64,000 bases of DNA from Paenibacillus planticolens (GCF_013141725.1 NZ_WHNZ01000064.1:124001-188000); one strand, 5' to 3'. Numbered from the stretch's first letter, positions 34,475-43,982 are shown. Notes: generated by a model not told the origin, from the sequence alone. Made by a program: numbers and translations.

Positions 34475-35988
34475 TATTTGATCGATTTGTAATCTTGTTC
34501 TAAGTAATCTTTATCGGAGCTCCAATTGGAGAACGTGAAATCATTTTTGTCTACCTTAGCGCCTTCCGACTTCGCCTTCGCAATAGCCGTATCTAACGCT
34601 TTATTAACGAGATCGGAGTACTGCTTCAACGGAGCGGTCGGATCTTTAATCGCCCCGGCTACGACGCCTTGCAGGATATCACCAACACCAGGTTGAACAT
34701 CCTTATAGTTCCCATACACACTTGTGAGCTCAGGGTTTCTAATCTGAGGATTCGGAATTAATCGGGAAGATTTCTGAACGATGTCATAGTATTGCTTAAA
34801 TTGCGGAATTTCGGAGGCAGTTTCATTGACATCCTTTAAGATAGAGAAACGGTCTCCCGCTTTAACCAATACGGACTGGTACTCTTTACTGAAGTATTCC
34901 TTTAAATAAAGCGCGGCTTCTTTCGGATGCTTCGATGTCTTCGATATCCCGATCCAAGGACCTATGGTCGACTTAGGCAGAAATCCCTTTTGTCCATCGT
35001 CCGGCACTGGAGGCATCATCACACCGAAATCCAAATTAGGGTTATCCCGCTTCCACACGCCAATGGACCATTCCCCCTGCAAGATGAAACCGGCCTGACC
35101 TTCCCCAAATAGAGCGCGAGCTTCAGGTGCGGAAATGCTCATCGTCTTCGGATGGAAACTTCCGTCATCTTTCATGCCCTTGAACAAGTTCATCACATCG
35201 ACAACGGCTTTGCTGTCATAATTCGCGTCATGCGTGACCAAACTGATCGGCGATTGTTGGTTTAACCCGCTGCCGCCCAGTGCGGACCAGTCCATAGCCG
35301 CCAACTTCCAGCGGCCGATTTGCTTGCCGCCCTCAATGATGCCGTACGCCTTGCCTTTGCCCGCTTCCGTAATTTTCTTTGCTGCCTCGCGGAATTCCGA
35401 ATATGTTTTTGGCGGGTTGTCAGGGTTTAGTCCCGCATCTCTAAACAACTGCTTATTGTAATAGACAAGCGTACTCGGAACACTCGAAAGCGCGGGAATG
35501 GAATAAAGCTTGCCATTTAACACGGTCGAACCTTCCACGAACACACCGTCAATGAATCGGCTCTTGAAGGCATCATCGAGGTAATCGTCTAAAGGGAGAT
35601 ACCATTCTCCTTTAACCGCCATACTGAGCGACATATTGCCGGGAATAGGGAATAAATCCGGTGCATCTCCCGATTTAATCGCTGTTGTGATCGTATTTTG
35701 GAATTGATCAACGCTCATTAGCGTATATTCGATTTTGATATTTGGATATTTAGCCTCAAAATCTTTCATAAACTTCTCGCGATAGGGCTTCTCGCTATCT
35801 GCCCAGTCCATCACACGCAGGGTAACTTTCTCCCCCGTTGGCGCTGCTTCGGCTTTATTGCCGGAAGTTCCCGCTGCAGGAGTTCCGGTACTGGCTGTAT
35901 TCGCAGGAGAGGCAGAGCAAGCGGTAATGATTTGTACAATTAGTGCAGATCCGATTAAAAACGCAGCATATTTCCGTTTTTGTACCAT
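34474..35988 (-). CDS. Extracellular sugar-binding lipoprotein (SBP family 1)
   Basis: 504 residues from ATG at 35988, which has a GGGGG site about ten bases upstream; earlier in-frame starts give a worse signal. Lipobox IITAC gives the lipidated cysteine, followed by a Thr/Ala/Gly linker. The mature domain begins KVTLRVMDWADSEKPYREK, with the family pattern of FEAKYPNIKIEYT, SGDAPDLFPIPG and GEWYLPLDDYL. It captures oligosaccharides for the two coupled permeases. Context (sulfatase, GH2, GH84, GH27) suggests fragments of sulfated host-type glycans. Confidence 0.92.
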   Translation of the reverse strand: MVQKRKYAAFLIGSALIVQIITACSASPANTASTGTPAAGTSGNKAEAAPTGEKVTLRVMDWADSEKPYREKFMKDFEAKYPNIKIEYTLMSVDQFQNTITTAIKSGDAPDLFPIPGNMSLSMAVKGEWYLPLDDYLDDAFKSRFIDGVFVEGSTVLNGKLYSIPALSSVPSTLVYYNKQLFRDAGLNPDNPPKTYSEFREAAKKITEAGKGKAYGIIEGGKQIGRWKLAAMDWSALGGSGLNQQSPISLVTHDANYDSKAVVDVMNLFKGMKDDGSFHPKTMSISAPEARALFGEGQAGFILQGEWSIGVWKRDNPNLDFGVMMPPVPDDGQKGFLPKSTIGPWIGISKTSKHPKEAALYLKEYFSKEYQSVLVKAGDRFSILKDVNETASEIPQFKQYYDIVQKSSRLIPNPQIRNPELTSVYGNYKDVQPGVGDILQGVVAGAIKDPTAPLKQYSDLVNKALDTAIAKAKSEGAKVDKNDFTFSNWSSDKDYLEQDYKSIK

Positions 35989-36111
35989 TGGCATTTCCCC
36001 CTTTAATATGACACCTGACACATATTCGCAGCTAACCTTATTTAGTGAGCCTTACAGCTAATTGTATGCGCTGTCAATTCCTCCTCGCCCTAATATATTT
36101 ATTATGTTATC

Positions 36112-36963
36112 CTACAAACTGTCCTCAGACCATGTAGGCACGATTGCATTTTTTGTACTTTTGATACTTTTCCGAAAATTACTTGGGGACATGCGAAAAG
36201 CTTTCTGAAAAACGCGATTGAAATGCGACGCATCATAGAAGCCGCATTTTTGAGAAATTTGCTCAATGGTGTTTGCCGGGTCTTCCAGCATTCTTTTTGC
36301 TTGTAAAACTCTCATTTTTTGCAGCATCTGCATCGGGGTAAGATCGTATACCTTTTTAAAAGCCCGGCTAAAATAAACAGGATTCATATGGTAAATGTCC
36401 GCCAATTCCTCCCGCGTAATATTTCGCTCCAAACCCTTTTCGATATAATGAAGCGCATAATTGAACCTGTTGATTTCAAACGTATCTCTCGACGTACGCT
36501 TTTCTCCGATTTTGGAGCTTTCTACAATCTCATGAAGCAGGAAAAGAGCAAGAATACCCGCCTGCGCGGACCTATGCACATTGTTATTCTGCTGCCACAT
36601 GTCTTTCAGTTCGTCGAACTTCTTTTCATACAAAGCGGTATCTCTGATCGTAATAACCTTATTCAAGGGAAACATTTGAAAAAAATCTTCTCCCTCCCTG
36701 ACAGTCAATTCAATACTAAAGAGAAAGTGAACGCCTTCCATCTGCGATATCACATTAAAAGGCGTATCAGGGCGATGAATCATGACATCTCCGGTTCTGG
36801 CGATATACTCCTTACCGTCATCCGTCGTGATCACCTCTCCTTGTTTGATGTAGGACACCGTCAGATAGGGTTGGGTGAAATCAAACATGAATCGGGAGTA
36901 GTACTGTATTTTTTTCACATCAAACAACGTTATGGCAAATAGATCCTTCACTTGTGTGAACAA
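36112..36963 (-). CDS. AraC-family regulator with cupin sensor domain
   Basis: 283 residues. The N-terminal half resembles an AraC-type cupin (YIARTGDVMIHRPDTPFNV); the C-terminal half is the double helix-turn-helix (ITREELADIYHMNPVYFSRA, IEQISQKCGFYDASHFNRVF). The start is TTG at 36963 with AAGGAG nine bases upstream. It lies directly upstream of the sugar-binding lipoprotein gene in the same direction and probably activates that uptake operon in response to an imported sugar. The locus thus has two AraC-type regulators. Confidence 0.9.
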   Translation of the reverse strand: MFTQVKDLFAITLFDVKKIQYYSRFMFDFTQPYLTVSYIKQGEVITTDDGKEYIARTGDVMIHRPDTPFNVISQMEGVHFLFSIELTVREGEDFFQMFPLNKVITIRDTALYEKKFDELKDMWQQNNNVHRSAQAGILALFLLHEIVESSKIGEKRTSRDTFEINRFNYALHYIEKGLERNITREELADIYHMNPVYFSRAFKKVYDLTPMQMLQKMRVLQAKRMLEDPANTIEQISQKCGFYDASHFNRVFQKAFRMSPSNFRKSIKSTKNAIVPTWSEDSL

Positions 36964-37026
36964 AACGGGTCACTCCTTGTTAAGGTTAATTCATAAACAG
37001 CTTACATCCTAAACGGAAAAAAGTAC

Positions 37027-37063
37027 AAAAAAAATCCTCAGTTTGCAATAAACATGAGGATTT
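37027..37063 (-). terminator. Terminator of the double-ATPase gene
   Basis: On the minus strand AAATCCTCA pairs with TGAGGATTT and is followed by eight T, just after the stop at 37077. It isolates the ATPase gene from the AraC regulator. Confidence 0.92.
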
Positions 37064-37076
37064 GCCTCGCATATAT

Positions 37077-38813
37077 TTACGATTCGGCTACAGCCAGCCA
37101 GTGTCCAGGCTGCACTTCTACGAACCGTGACCGCTCCAACCCGTATGGATCTTGTACAGCCGGATCGATAGGCGGCACGAACGTCTTGCGGGACTGCACC
37201 GCCGGATCGGGTACAGGAATCGCTGCAAGCAGCGACTTCGTATAGGCATGCAGCGGGTTCGCATACAGCTCTTCGCTCTCCGCCAGCTCCACGATTCTGC
37301 CCTTGTACATAACCGCCACGCGGTCACTGATATGCTTGACCATCGATAGGTCGTGCGCGATGAATAAGTACGTCAGCCCCAGCCTTTGCTGCAGCTCTTC
37401 CAGCAGCTTGACGATCTGTGCCTGGATGGAGACATCCAGCGCCGACAGCGGCTCGTCGCAGACGATAAATTCCGGCTCGACGGCCAGTGTGCGGGCGATG
37501 CCAATCCGCTGCCGCTGACCGCCCGAGAACTCGTGCGGGTAGCGCATAGCGTGCGATGCGCTGAGACCGACCATCTCCAGCAGCTCCTCAATTTTTTTCT
37601 GCCGCTCCAACTTACCACTCGTCATCCGGTGGAGATCCAGCGCCTCGCCGATAATGTCGGCAATACGCATGCGCGGGTTCAGTGAAGCATAGGGGTCCTG
37701 GAAAATCATCTGCATGTAGCGCCGCATCGTCTTCATTTCATTCCGGGACAAACGATTGAGCGGGATGCCCTTATACAGCACCTCTCCCCCCGTCGCCTCA
37801 TTAAGACGTAGAATTGTCCGGCCCGTGGTGGATTTACCGCTGCCTGATTCACCGACAACGCCAAGTGTTTCACCCGCCCGGATATCGAAGCTGATATCGT
37901 TAACCGCTTTGATGATTTGGCCTTTACCCAGATTGAAATGCTGTCTGAGCGACCTAACCTCCAGCAAGGGGCGATCTTCTGCCGAACGGCTGACCGCTGA
38001 GACAAGCTTTGGCTTTTTCTTCTCATCAAGTCGAGGCAGGGCATGTAACAGACGTACCGTATAGGGATGCTTCGGCGCAGAGAAAATTTCCTCCGTTGTA
38101 CCTGTTTCAACCACCTCGCCATCCTTCATGACGACAACCCGGTCGCACATCCCGGCTACGACACCCAGGTCATGGGTAATCAGGATGATCGATGTCCCCA
38201 GCTTGCGCTGAATTTCCTTCATCTGGTGCAAAATTTGCGACTGAATCGTTACGTCGAGCGAAGTGGTCGGCTCATCGGCGATAAGCAGCGCCGGCCGGCA
38301 CGCAAGCGCGATCGCGATCATCACCCGTTGGCGCATGCCCCCGGAAAATTCATGGGGATACTGCAAATAGCGGGCTTCAGGATTAGGAATCCCGACCAAT
38401 TTCAGCATCTCGACCGCTTCAAGTCGAGCCTGCTCCTTTTTAAGCCGCCTGTGCTTAATCAAGCCTTCCTCAATCTGCCGACCTATGCGCATCGTCGGGT
38501 TTAAGGAAGACATCGGATCTTGGAAAATCATGCCGATATCGCGTCCGCGGATTTCCTCCATCTCTAAGTCCGACTTATCAGCTAGGTTTTGTCCCTTGAA
38601 GAGCACCTCCCCGCCTTTTACCTTCGAGGGTGGAGATGGCAACAAGCGCATAATGGTCCGGGCCGTCACACTTTTTCCGCTGCCGGATTCCCCTACGATG
38701 CCCAGCGTCTCGCCCTCGCGCACCGAAAAGCTTACATTTCGAACCGCTTCAACTTCCTTATCGCGGGAATAAAAAGAAACAGACAACTGATTTACTTCTA
38801 AGATGGATGTCAT
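37077..38813 (-). CDS. Fused double-ATPase of an oligopeptide/dipeptide-type ABC transporter
   Basis: 578 residues from ATG at 38813 (AAGGTG just upstream; ATG at 38843 is less likely). Two complete nucleotide-binding domains are joined. Both have Walker A GESGSGKS. Signatures are FSGGMRQR (first) and FSGGQRQR (second), and Walker B regions are LLIADEPTT and FIVCDEPLS. This corresponds to DppD plus DppF in one chain, as in GsiA. The C-terminal oligopeptide/dipeptide region (VPPIDPAVQDPYG) is present. The gene is transcribed away from the permease and binding-protein genes across a shared intergenic region and very likely powers them. Confidence 0.93.
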   Translation of the reverse strand: MTSILEVNQLSVSFYSRDKEVEAVRNVSFSVREGETLGIVGESGSGKSVTARTIMRLLPSPPSKVKGGEVLFKGQNLADKSDLEMEEIRGRDIGMIFQDPMSSLNPTMRIGRQIEEGLIKHRRLKKEQARLEAVEMLKLVGIPNPEARYLQYPHEFSGGMRQRVMIAIALACRPALLIADEPTTSLDVTIQSQILHQMKEIQRKLGTSIILITHDLGVVAGMCDRVVVMKDGEVVETGTTEEIFSAPKHPYTVRLLHALPRLDEKKKPKLVSAVSRSAEDRPLLEVRSLRQHFNLGKGQIIKAVNDISFDIRAGETLGVVGESGSGKSTTGRTILRLNEATGGEVLYKGIPLNRLSRNEMKTMRRYMQMIFQDPYASLNPRMRIADIIGEALDLHRMTSGKLERQKKIEELLEMVGLSASHAMRYPHEFSGGQRQRIGIARTLAVEPEFIVCDEPLSALDVSIQAQIVKLLEELQQRLGLTYLFIAHDLSMVKHISDRVAVMYKGRIVELAESEELYANPLHAYTKSLLAAIPVPDPAVQSRKTFVPPIDPAVQDPYGLERSRFVEVQPGHWLAVAES

Positions 38814-38877
38814 ATGATCACCTTTGTGTTTTGTTTTCATCAAATCGCAACAAAGTGGAATATTATTTCGAGGATTA

Positions 38878-38906
38878 TTGACATTCTTCGCTGCTCACTT
38901 TAAAAT
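38878..38906 (+). promoter_or_regulatory. SigA promoter of the oligopeptide-type permease operon
   Basis: A perfect TTGACA (38878-38883) and TAAAAT (38901-38906) are spaced by 17 bp. Transcription would start near 38913, leaving a ~55-base leader before the TTG start at 38968. Confidence 0.75.
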
Positions 38907-38967
38907 CTACTATATCGATCGGAATAATGCAATATATAATACGAACCGTTAAAAGGAGCACACGAAC

Positions 38968-40410
38968 TTGACCGGGCACACTGTCGCAATGGATTCCCGT
39001 CTCGTCGACCGACTCGGGAACATCTTTTCCAAAATGCTATTGCATCCTACTTACCGCCTTTTGCTGCTGGCAGCCGGAGCGCCCCTGCATCTAGTCATCT
39101 ATCTCGTCTTTCTGCGCCGCAAGAATCAAAGTGCGCTTAAATCCAGGCTTGATAAATTAGAACAGGAATGGACGGCCTCCGGCTATAGAGACAGTCTAGT
39201 GGCGGAGACGAAGGATCAACTCCAACGCAAGCACCGATTTTTTGGTCAATCCATCGCACCGGAGAAACTGAATCGCGAAGCTAACCGGATTGCCGGGGCT
39301 AAATTCAAAGAGGCGCTGCTGAGTCAACTTAAAGCTCAACAGAGTGAGGGCGGCCAGCCCCCAGTCACTTATGCGGATACGTTCACTGAGTTGATCCGGC
39401 ATCCGGTGATTCTGACTGTATCCTTTGTCCCTGGTGTTCTCATGTACGCGCTTATGCTCATTTATGGCAACGCCTATCTAAAATATATAATTGAACGGCT
39501 CGTGATGACCGTCTTTGTTATTTTTGGAGTGGCCTTTCTCGTCTTTACCATTTTACATTTGTCGCCTATGAATCCTGCGGCCAACATCATTGGGGAAACA
39601 GCTACCGCCGAACAGATTGCTGCGTTCAACAAGCTTTACGGATTGGATCAGTCTTATCTGACTCAGCTCTGGCATACTTTCCACGGCATACTGACATTTG
39701 ATCTGGGCAAGTCATTCGCAGGCAACGAAGACGTTACGACCTCAATCGCCGCGAAGTTCCCCGTGACGCTGACGCTTACCGTCATCTCCACGGTCGCAGC
39801 CGTATTGATCGCCCTGCCAATCGGGTTGGTATCCGCCACCCGGCCTAATTCGTTCTTTGACTATACGTTTATGCTAATCGCGCTGATCGGGTTGTCGATC
39901 CCGAACTTCTGGCAGGGGCTGATCCTTATCCTGAATTTCTCGATCAAGCTGCACTGGCTCCCTGCTACGTATAATCCGCAGAACGCTTTGACGATGATCA
40001 TGCCTATTGTCGTATTAGGAACAGGGCTTACAGCAGCGGTTGCCCGGATGACGCGATCTTCTACACTGGAAGTCATTCACGAGGATTATATGACGACAGC
40101 CCGGGCGAAAGGGCTGTCCCGCAGGCAAGTGCTGTGGAAACATGCCGTTGGGAATGCCCTGATCCCGATTATTACCGTCATCGGACTTCAATTCGGAGCG
40201 ATGCTCGGAGGAGCGGCTGTAACGGAGAAGGTTTTCAATATTAACGGGATTGGAAGCTATATTGTGGACAAGCAGTTCATCCCCGATATTCCTAGCATTA
40301 TGGGCGGAGTTATCTATACGGCCATTACGATTTCTATCGTGAATGTCGTCATCGACATTTTGTACGCTTTTTTCGATCCAAGAATCCGTTCCAAAATGAA
40401 ACAATACTAG
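38968..40410 (+). CDS. DppB/OppB-type permease with long N-terminal extension
   Basis: 480 residues; typical DppB/GsiC proteins are ~310-330. The canonical part begins near residue 170 (YIIERLVMTVFVIFGVAFLV) and contains the family landmarks GLDQSYLTQ and the EAA-like loop ARAKGLSRRQVLWKHAVGNA. The first ~165 residues are extra: one membrane segment (about 30-50), a charged, probably coiled cytoplasmic stretch (RKNQSALKSRLDKLEQEW) and another segment around VILTVSFVPGVLMYALMLI. The start is TTG at 38968 with AAAAGGAG nine bases upstream. It pairs with the next gene and the divergent double ATPase. Confidence 0.9.
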   Translation: MTGHTVAMDSRLVDRLGNIFSKMLLHPTYRLLLLAAGAPLHLVIYLVFLRRKNQSALKSRLDKLEQEWTASGYRDSLVAETKDQLQRKHRFFGQSIAPEKLNREANRIAGAKFKEALLSQLKAQQSEGGQPPVTYADTFTELIRHPVILTVSFVPGVLMYALMLIYGNAYLKYIIERLVMTVFVIFGVAFLVFTILHLSPMNPAANIIGETATAEQIAAFNKLYGLDQSYLTQLWHTFHGILTFDLGKSFAGNEDVTTSIAAKFPVTLTLTVISTVAAVLIALPIGLVSATRPNSFFDYTFMLIALIGLSIPNFWQGLILILNFSIKLHWLPATYNPQNALTMIMPIVVLGTGLTAAVARMTRSSTLEVIHEDYMTTARAKGLSRRQVLWKHAVGNALIPIITVIGLQFGAMLGGAAVTEKVFNINGIGSYIVDKQFIPDIPSIMGGVIYTAITISIVNVVIDILYAFFDPRIRSKMKQY

Positions 40411-40422
40411 CAGGTGGCCAAC

Positions 40423-41934
40423 GTGACCAAACCAATTCTAACGAAACAAGACATTCATTTCAGACTACGCACTTGTACCGAATACGGGCAGGCCAGCTTT
40501 GCTGGCATCGCTTCTCTGATCTTAGCGCTAGTGCTGCTGATTAACAGCTTTCAGGGAGGGGCAGCACTAGCCGTAAAGCCAGCTATTTTCGCTGCCTTTG
40601 CTTCTTATTTGATCTTCGCCTTGCTCCAATTGGGAACCATGGCATTGATTCGCAGAGACCTGCTCCTTTACGGCGAGCTGCGCCGCACCACACGACGACT
40701 AGGCTACGTGCTGTTGATCAGCTTATTGACCGCTAATATCTTTGTCGTAACGGCGGCTTTTCAACTCATCAAAAGCAAGAAAAGCGCAGCTTACACACTC
40801 GCGGTCTACGCCCTCTTGACGACTGTATTCGTATTCGCCATTTCGGCATTGAACGTCTTCAAGCCTTATGTATCCAACTTATTCGTACCCGGGATGTCGC
40901 TCTTGTTAGTTGGGGGTGCCATTCAATTGCTTGTTTTGCTTCTCATCACCCGGTATTCAGATGACGCGCTTATGCCCAAGTGGATGTGGATAGCCGCAGT
41001 CCTGCTGCTTGCAACATCCATAACGGGCAATCTTTTCGCGCTGGCGCTCGGCATCCTGTTGATCGCCAGACTTAGAAATAGAACCGATTCGTCCGGGCCG
41101 AAACTCAGCGAGGTCATTGATCGGCTGTCCCGCAGTTCCACCTCGATGCTGGGCTTGTGGTTCATTGGCTTTCTAATCGCCATCTCCTTGTGCAGCTACT
41201 TGACGTTCGACTATGGGATGGCCATCGACAATAATTACGGGGCGATTCTGCAATCACCGAGTCTGACCTATCCGCTTGGCACAGACAACTTCGGCCGCTG
41301 CCTATTCTCCCGGATCGTATTCGGTGCCCGCATCTCGCTGTTCGTCGGTATCCTCTCAACGTTAATTCCCGTGATCATCGGGGGCTCGCTGGGAGCAATA
41401 TCCGGCTACTATGGACGCGGTACAGACAATCTAATCATGCGGGCGCTCGATATTCTGTACGCGATACCCGGCATCTTGCTGGCCATTGCCATCATTGCCG
41501 CGTTTGGCGCCAGTACGGTTAATCTCATTCTCGCACTGAGCATTGGGGCCATCCCGACGTACGCTCGGACAATGCGAGCTAACGTACTGCTCGTCTCGTC
41601 GCTTGAATACGTGCAGGCGGCACGCGCTTTCGGCGCAGGAGATCTAATCATCCTGCTCAGGCATATTGTTCCGAACTCCCTAGCGCCGATGATTGTCAAA
41701 TCCACTCTCACTGTCGGTGGGGCCATCATTGCGACAAGCAGTTTGAGCTTCCTGGGACTCGGCGTTGAACCGCATATCCCGGAGTGGGGCAATATTTTGA
41801 AGGTGGGGAGCTCCTACCTCGAAACAAATGCTTATACGGCAATCTATCCCGGCTTGGCTATCATCGCGCTGGTGCTGTCCTTCAACTTTCTGGGCGACGG
41901 ATTGCGCGATGCGCTTGATCCCAAACTGGACTAA
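40423..41934 (+). CDS. DppC/OppC-type permease with extra N-terminal membrane domain
   Basis: About 503 residues; normal DppC proteins are ~280-310. Roughly the first 230 residues hold about six extra hydrophobic segments (for example ASLILALVLLINSF and MSLLLVGGAIQLLVLLLI) not expected in the family. The canonical domain follows, with PLGTDNFGRCLFSRIVFG, ISGYYGRGTDNLIMR and the ATPase loop YVQAARAFGAGDLIILLRHI. GTG at 40423 is favoured because AGGTGG lies just upstream; GTG at 40414 overlaps that site. It starts a few bases after the DppB-type gene. Confidence 0.88.
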   Translation: MTKPILTKQDIHFRLRTCTEYGQASFAGIASLILALVLLINSFQGGAALAVKPAIFAAFASYLIFALLQLGTMALIRRDLLLYGELRRTTRRLGYVLLISLLTANIFVVTAAFQLIKSKKSAAYTLAVYALLTTVFVFAISALNVFKPYVSNLFVPGMSLLLVGGAIQLLVLLLITRYSDDALMPKWMWIAAVLLLATSITGNLFALALGILLIARLRNRTDSSGPKLSEVIDRLSRSSTSMLGLWFIGFLIAISLCSYLTFDYGMAIDNNYGAILQSPSLTYPLGTDNFGRCLFSRIVFGARISLFVGILSTLIPVIIGGSLGAISGYYGRGTDNLIMRALDILYAIPGILLAIAIIAAFGASTVNLILALSIGAIPTYARTMRANVLLVSSLEYVQAARAFGAGDLIILLRHIVPNSLAPMIVKSTLTVGGAIIATSSLSFLGLGVEPHIPEWGNILKVGSSYLETNAYTAIYPGLAIIALVLSFNFLGDGLRDALDPKLD

Positions 41935-42054
41935 CCGTCTTTCAATGATTTTGGAATTTTCATTCTTTCTCCAAAACCGCTTCGTTACGAAACATGCAGG
42001 ATCTGGACTGAATGTGCATTCATATATTTAGCATTATAGGAGGTCACAAGTATT

Positions 42055-43893
42055 ATGAAGACTAAAAGCAAGATCGTCATTCCCGCCGTCCTGGGCATCT
42101 CTCTGATGCTGAGCGGATGCAATTTCACTACCAAAGATCAGGCTGCAGCATCGCCGACACCGGGAGCAGCAACACCTGGGACAGCAGCCGTCAACAACAC
42201 TCCCGTCGATATCGAACTGCTGGGCACGAGCGCAAACGAGACAGATCTTAACATCGTTCGCGACCAGTTGACGAAGAACGGCTTCAACGTTAAGCTGAAC
42301 ATCCAACCGGATTACGGCACGTTCAAAGCCCAACAGGACGCAGGTAACTTCGACGTTGCTTTGTCCAGCTGGACCACCGTTACCGGCAACCCGGACTATG
42401 CGGTACGTTCCCTTTTTAAGTCGGGTGGCGACTATAGCATCATGAAAGATCCTGATATCGACAATTTGATCGAACAAGCTTCGGCTCAGACACCGGAGCA
42501 ATACACGGAGACGTATAAAAAATTCGAGCAGCAGCTCGTTTTTGACAAAGCTTATATCGCGCCGCTCTACAATTCGCTTAAAGCGCAAGCGTTTAATCAA
42601 GACATTCTGAAGAAAGAGTCTGTACGTCTTTCTAAATCACGCTCCCTCCCTTGGGAAGAGCTCGATTTCAAGGATGCTTCCAAACGCGCCAAAGATCCGA
42701 TCATTTTGCAATCATCGCTTCCTTCTCTGACATCGCTTGACCCGATCAAGGGCAACGACGGCTCTATTAATATTATTAACACGAACATGTACGTTCGTTT
42801 GCTCAATCTGACGGACGACGATAAGCTGACGCCTGAGGGCTCCCTATCGTACAACTTCGCGATTGCCGAAGGAAATTCGGACTACTACTTCATTCTGCGT
42901 GACGACATCCGATTCGCACAGATCAAAGATAAGCTGGCAGTCGACTCTGGCGAACGCGTAGGGGCAGAAGATGTCATTTTCTCGCTGAATCGCGCCAAGG
43001 ACAAAAATTCCGTTCCAAATCATCGCACGTTCACGCTGCATGAACATATTCAGAAGCTTGAGCTCGTGACGGACCCGGCGGCACTCGAATCCGTTAAGTT
43101 ATCCGGCGGCTCCGAAACCATCAAAGCAGCTTTGGAAAAAGGACTCGACTCCAAAATCACATCATTGGTATCCGATAAGACCAAAGCCAGCAATAAGGAA
43201 GGCAAGTATCAGGTGGTCAAGCTGACGACTACACAGCCGTTCCCGCAAGTATTGAACTATCTTGCCCATCAATCGGCAGGTATCGTCTCCAAGAAGCAAG
43301 TCGATAGCATCAATACGTACGATGTAGCAAAATACGATGTAAATAAAGACATTGCATACGGAGACCAATCAACGGTTACCGAGGGAGCCAAATACAACAA
43401 TTCCTTGTACACAAGCGGTCCTTATATCCTGTCTTACAAAAATGATTACGAGGCCGTCTTCAACAAAAATCCGGGATATATGAAGGGTACCAAGTACGAA
43501 CCGCGAGTCGATACGATCAAAGTCCGGTTCATCAAAGACGCAGAAAGCTCCCTTTCCGCGCTCAGGAGCGGTGAGATTCACCTGCTCTACGGTGTTTCTG
43601 AGATTAAATTCGACGTCGTCAAAGCCGACAGCAAGCTTTCGCTGCAAACGGTCCCTAGCAATGCCGTATCCTATCTGCTCTTTAACACCAAGAACCGCGA
43701 AGTTGCCAAGAGTGCCGATTTGAGAAAAGCCGTGCTGTACTCCATCAATCAAGACGAATTCCTCGCTTATTACAAAAACAATAAGTTCAAGGCCGTCTCG
43801 ACATTAAGCCCGCTTGTCAAAACGGGATTGGAACTCAAAGCAGACCCGGCTAAAGCGAAAGATTTCCTGAACAAGTATAAAGCTAGTAAGTAA
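42055..43893 (+). CDS. Circularly permuted SBP family 5 (oligopeptide-type) binding lipoprotein
   Basis: 612 residues with lipobox LMLSGC (Cys22) and a Pro/Ala/Thr linker. Residues ~51-205 match what is normally the C-terminal part of family 5 binding proteins (NETDLNIVRDQLTKNGFNVK, FDVALSSWTTVTGNPDY, then LVFDKAYIAPLYN). From ~214 the normal N-terminal part begins (SLTSLDPIKGND, YYFILRDDIRFAQ, GAEDVIFSLNRAK). It continues through TSGPYILSYKND and LRSGEIHLLYG to VSYLLFNTKNREVAK and DPAKAKDFLNKY, and stops exactly where the C-terminal part should start. The downstream DNA does not encode the missing end. AGGAGG precedes the ATG. It belongs with the two extended permeases. Confidence 0.88.
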   Translation: MKTKSKIVIPAVLGISLMLSGCNFTTKDQAAASPTPGAATPGTAAVNNTPVDIELLGTSANETDLNIVRDQLTKNGFNVKLNIQPDYGTFKAQQDAGNFDVALSSWTTVTGNPDYAVRSLFKSGGDYSIMKDPDIDNLIEQASAQTPEQYTETYKKFEQQLVFDKAYIAPLYNSLKAQAFNQDILKKESVRLSKSRSLPWEELDFKDASKRAKDPIILQSSLPSLTSLDPIKGNDGSINIINTNMYVRLLNLTDDDKLTPEGSLSYNFAIAEGNSDYYFILRDDIRFAQIKDKLAVDSGERVGAEDVIFSLNRAKDKNSVPNHRTFTLHEHIQKLELVTDPAALESVKLSGGSETIKAALEKGLDSKITSLVSDKTKASNKEGKYQVVKLTTTQPFPQVLNYLAHQSAGIVSKKQVDSINTYDVAKYDVNKDIAYGDQSTVTEGAKYNNSLYTSGPYILSYKNDYEAVFNKNPGYMKGTKYEPRVDTIKVRFIKDAESSLSALRSGEIHLLYGVSEIKFDVVKADSKLSLQTVPSNAVSYLLFNTKNREVAKSADLRKAVLYSINQDEFLAYYKNNKFKAVSTLSPLVKTGLELKADPAKAKDFLNKYKASK

Positions 43894-43905
43894 ACTGCTG
43901 TTAAA

Positions 43906-43945
43906 GACTGCCTCATCATCGGGAAGATGATTGGGCAGTTTCTTT
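43906..43945 (+). terminator. Hairpin terminator after the permuted binding-protein gene
   Basis: ACTGCC(T)CATCAT pairs with ATGAT(TG)GGCAGT and is followed by TTCTTT. It lies 15-50 bp after the stop and before the small downstream gene, so the latter may be expressed less, by read-through. Confidence 0.75.
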
Positions 43946-43982
43946 CATACAACCATTTATGCACAGATAGGAGTTCTGAAAA

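Noticed and set aside
37118..38772. Several open frames on both strands within the double-ATPase gene
   Set aside because: They are shadows of a well-supported gene with intact motifs across its whole length.
42055..43893. Frameshift or truncated pair of ordinary binding-protein genes
   Set aside because: The frame is continuous over 612 codons, each family block occurs once, and the two termini abut at the same point of the family alignment.
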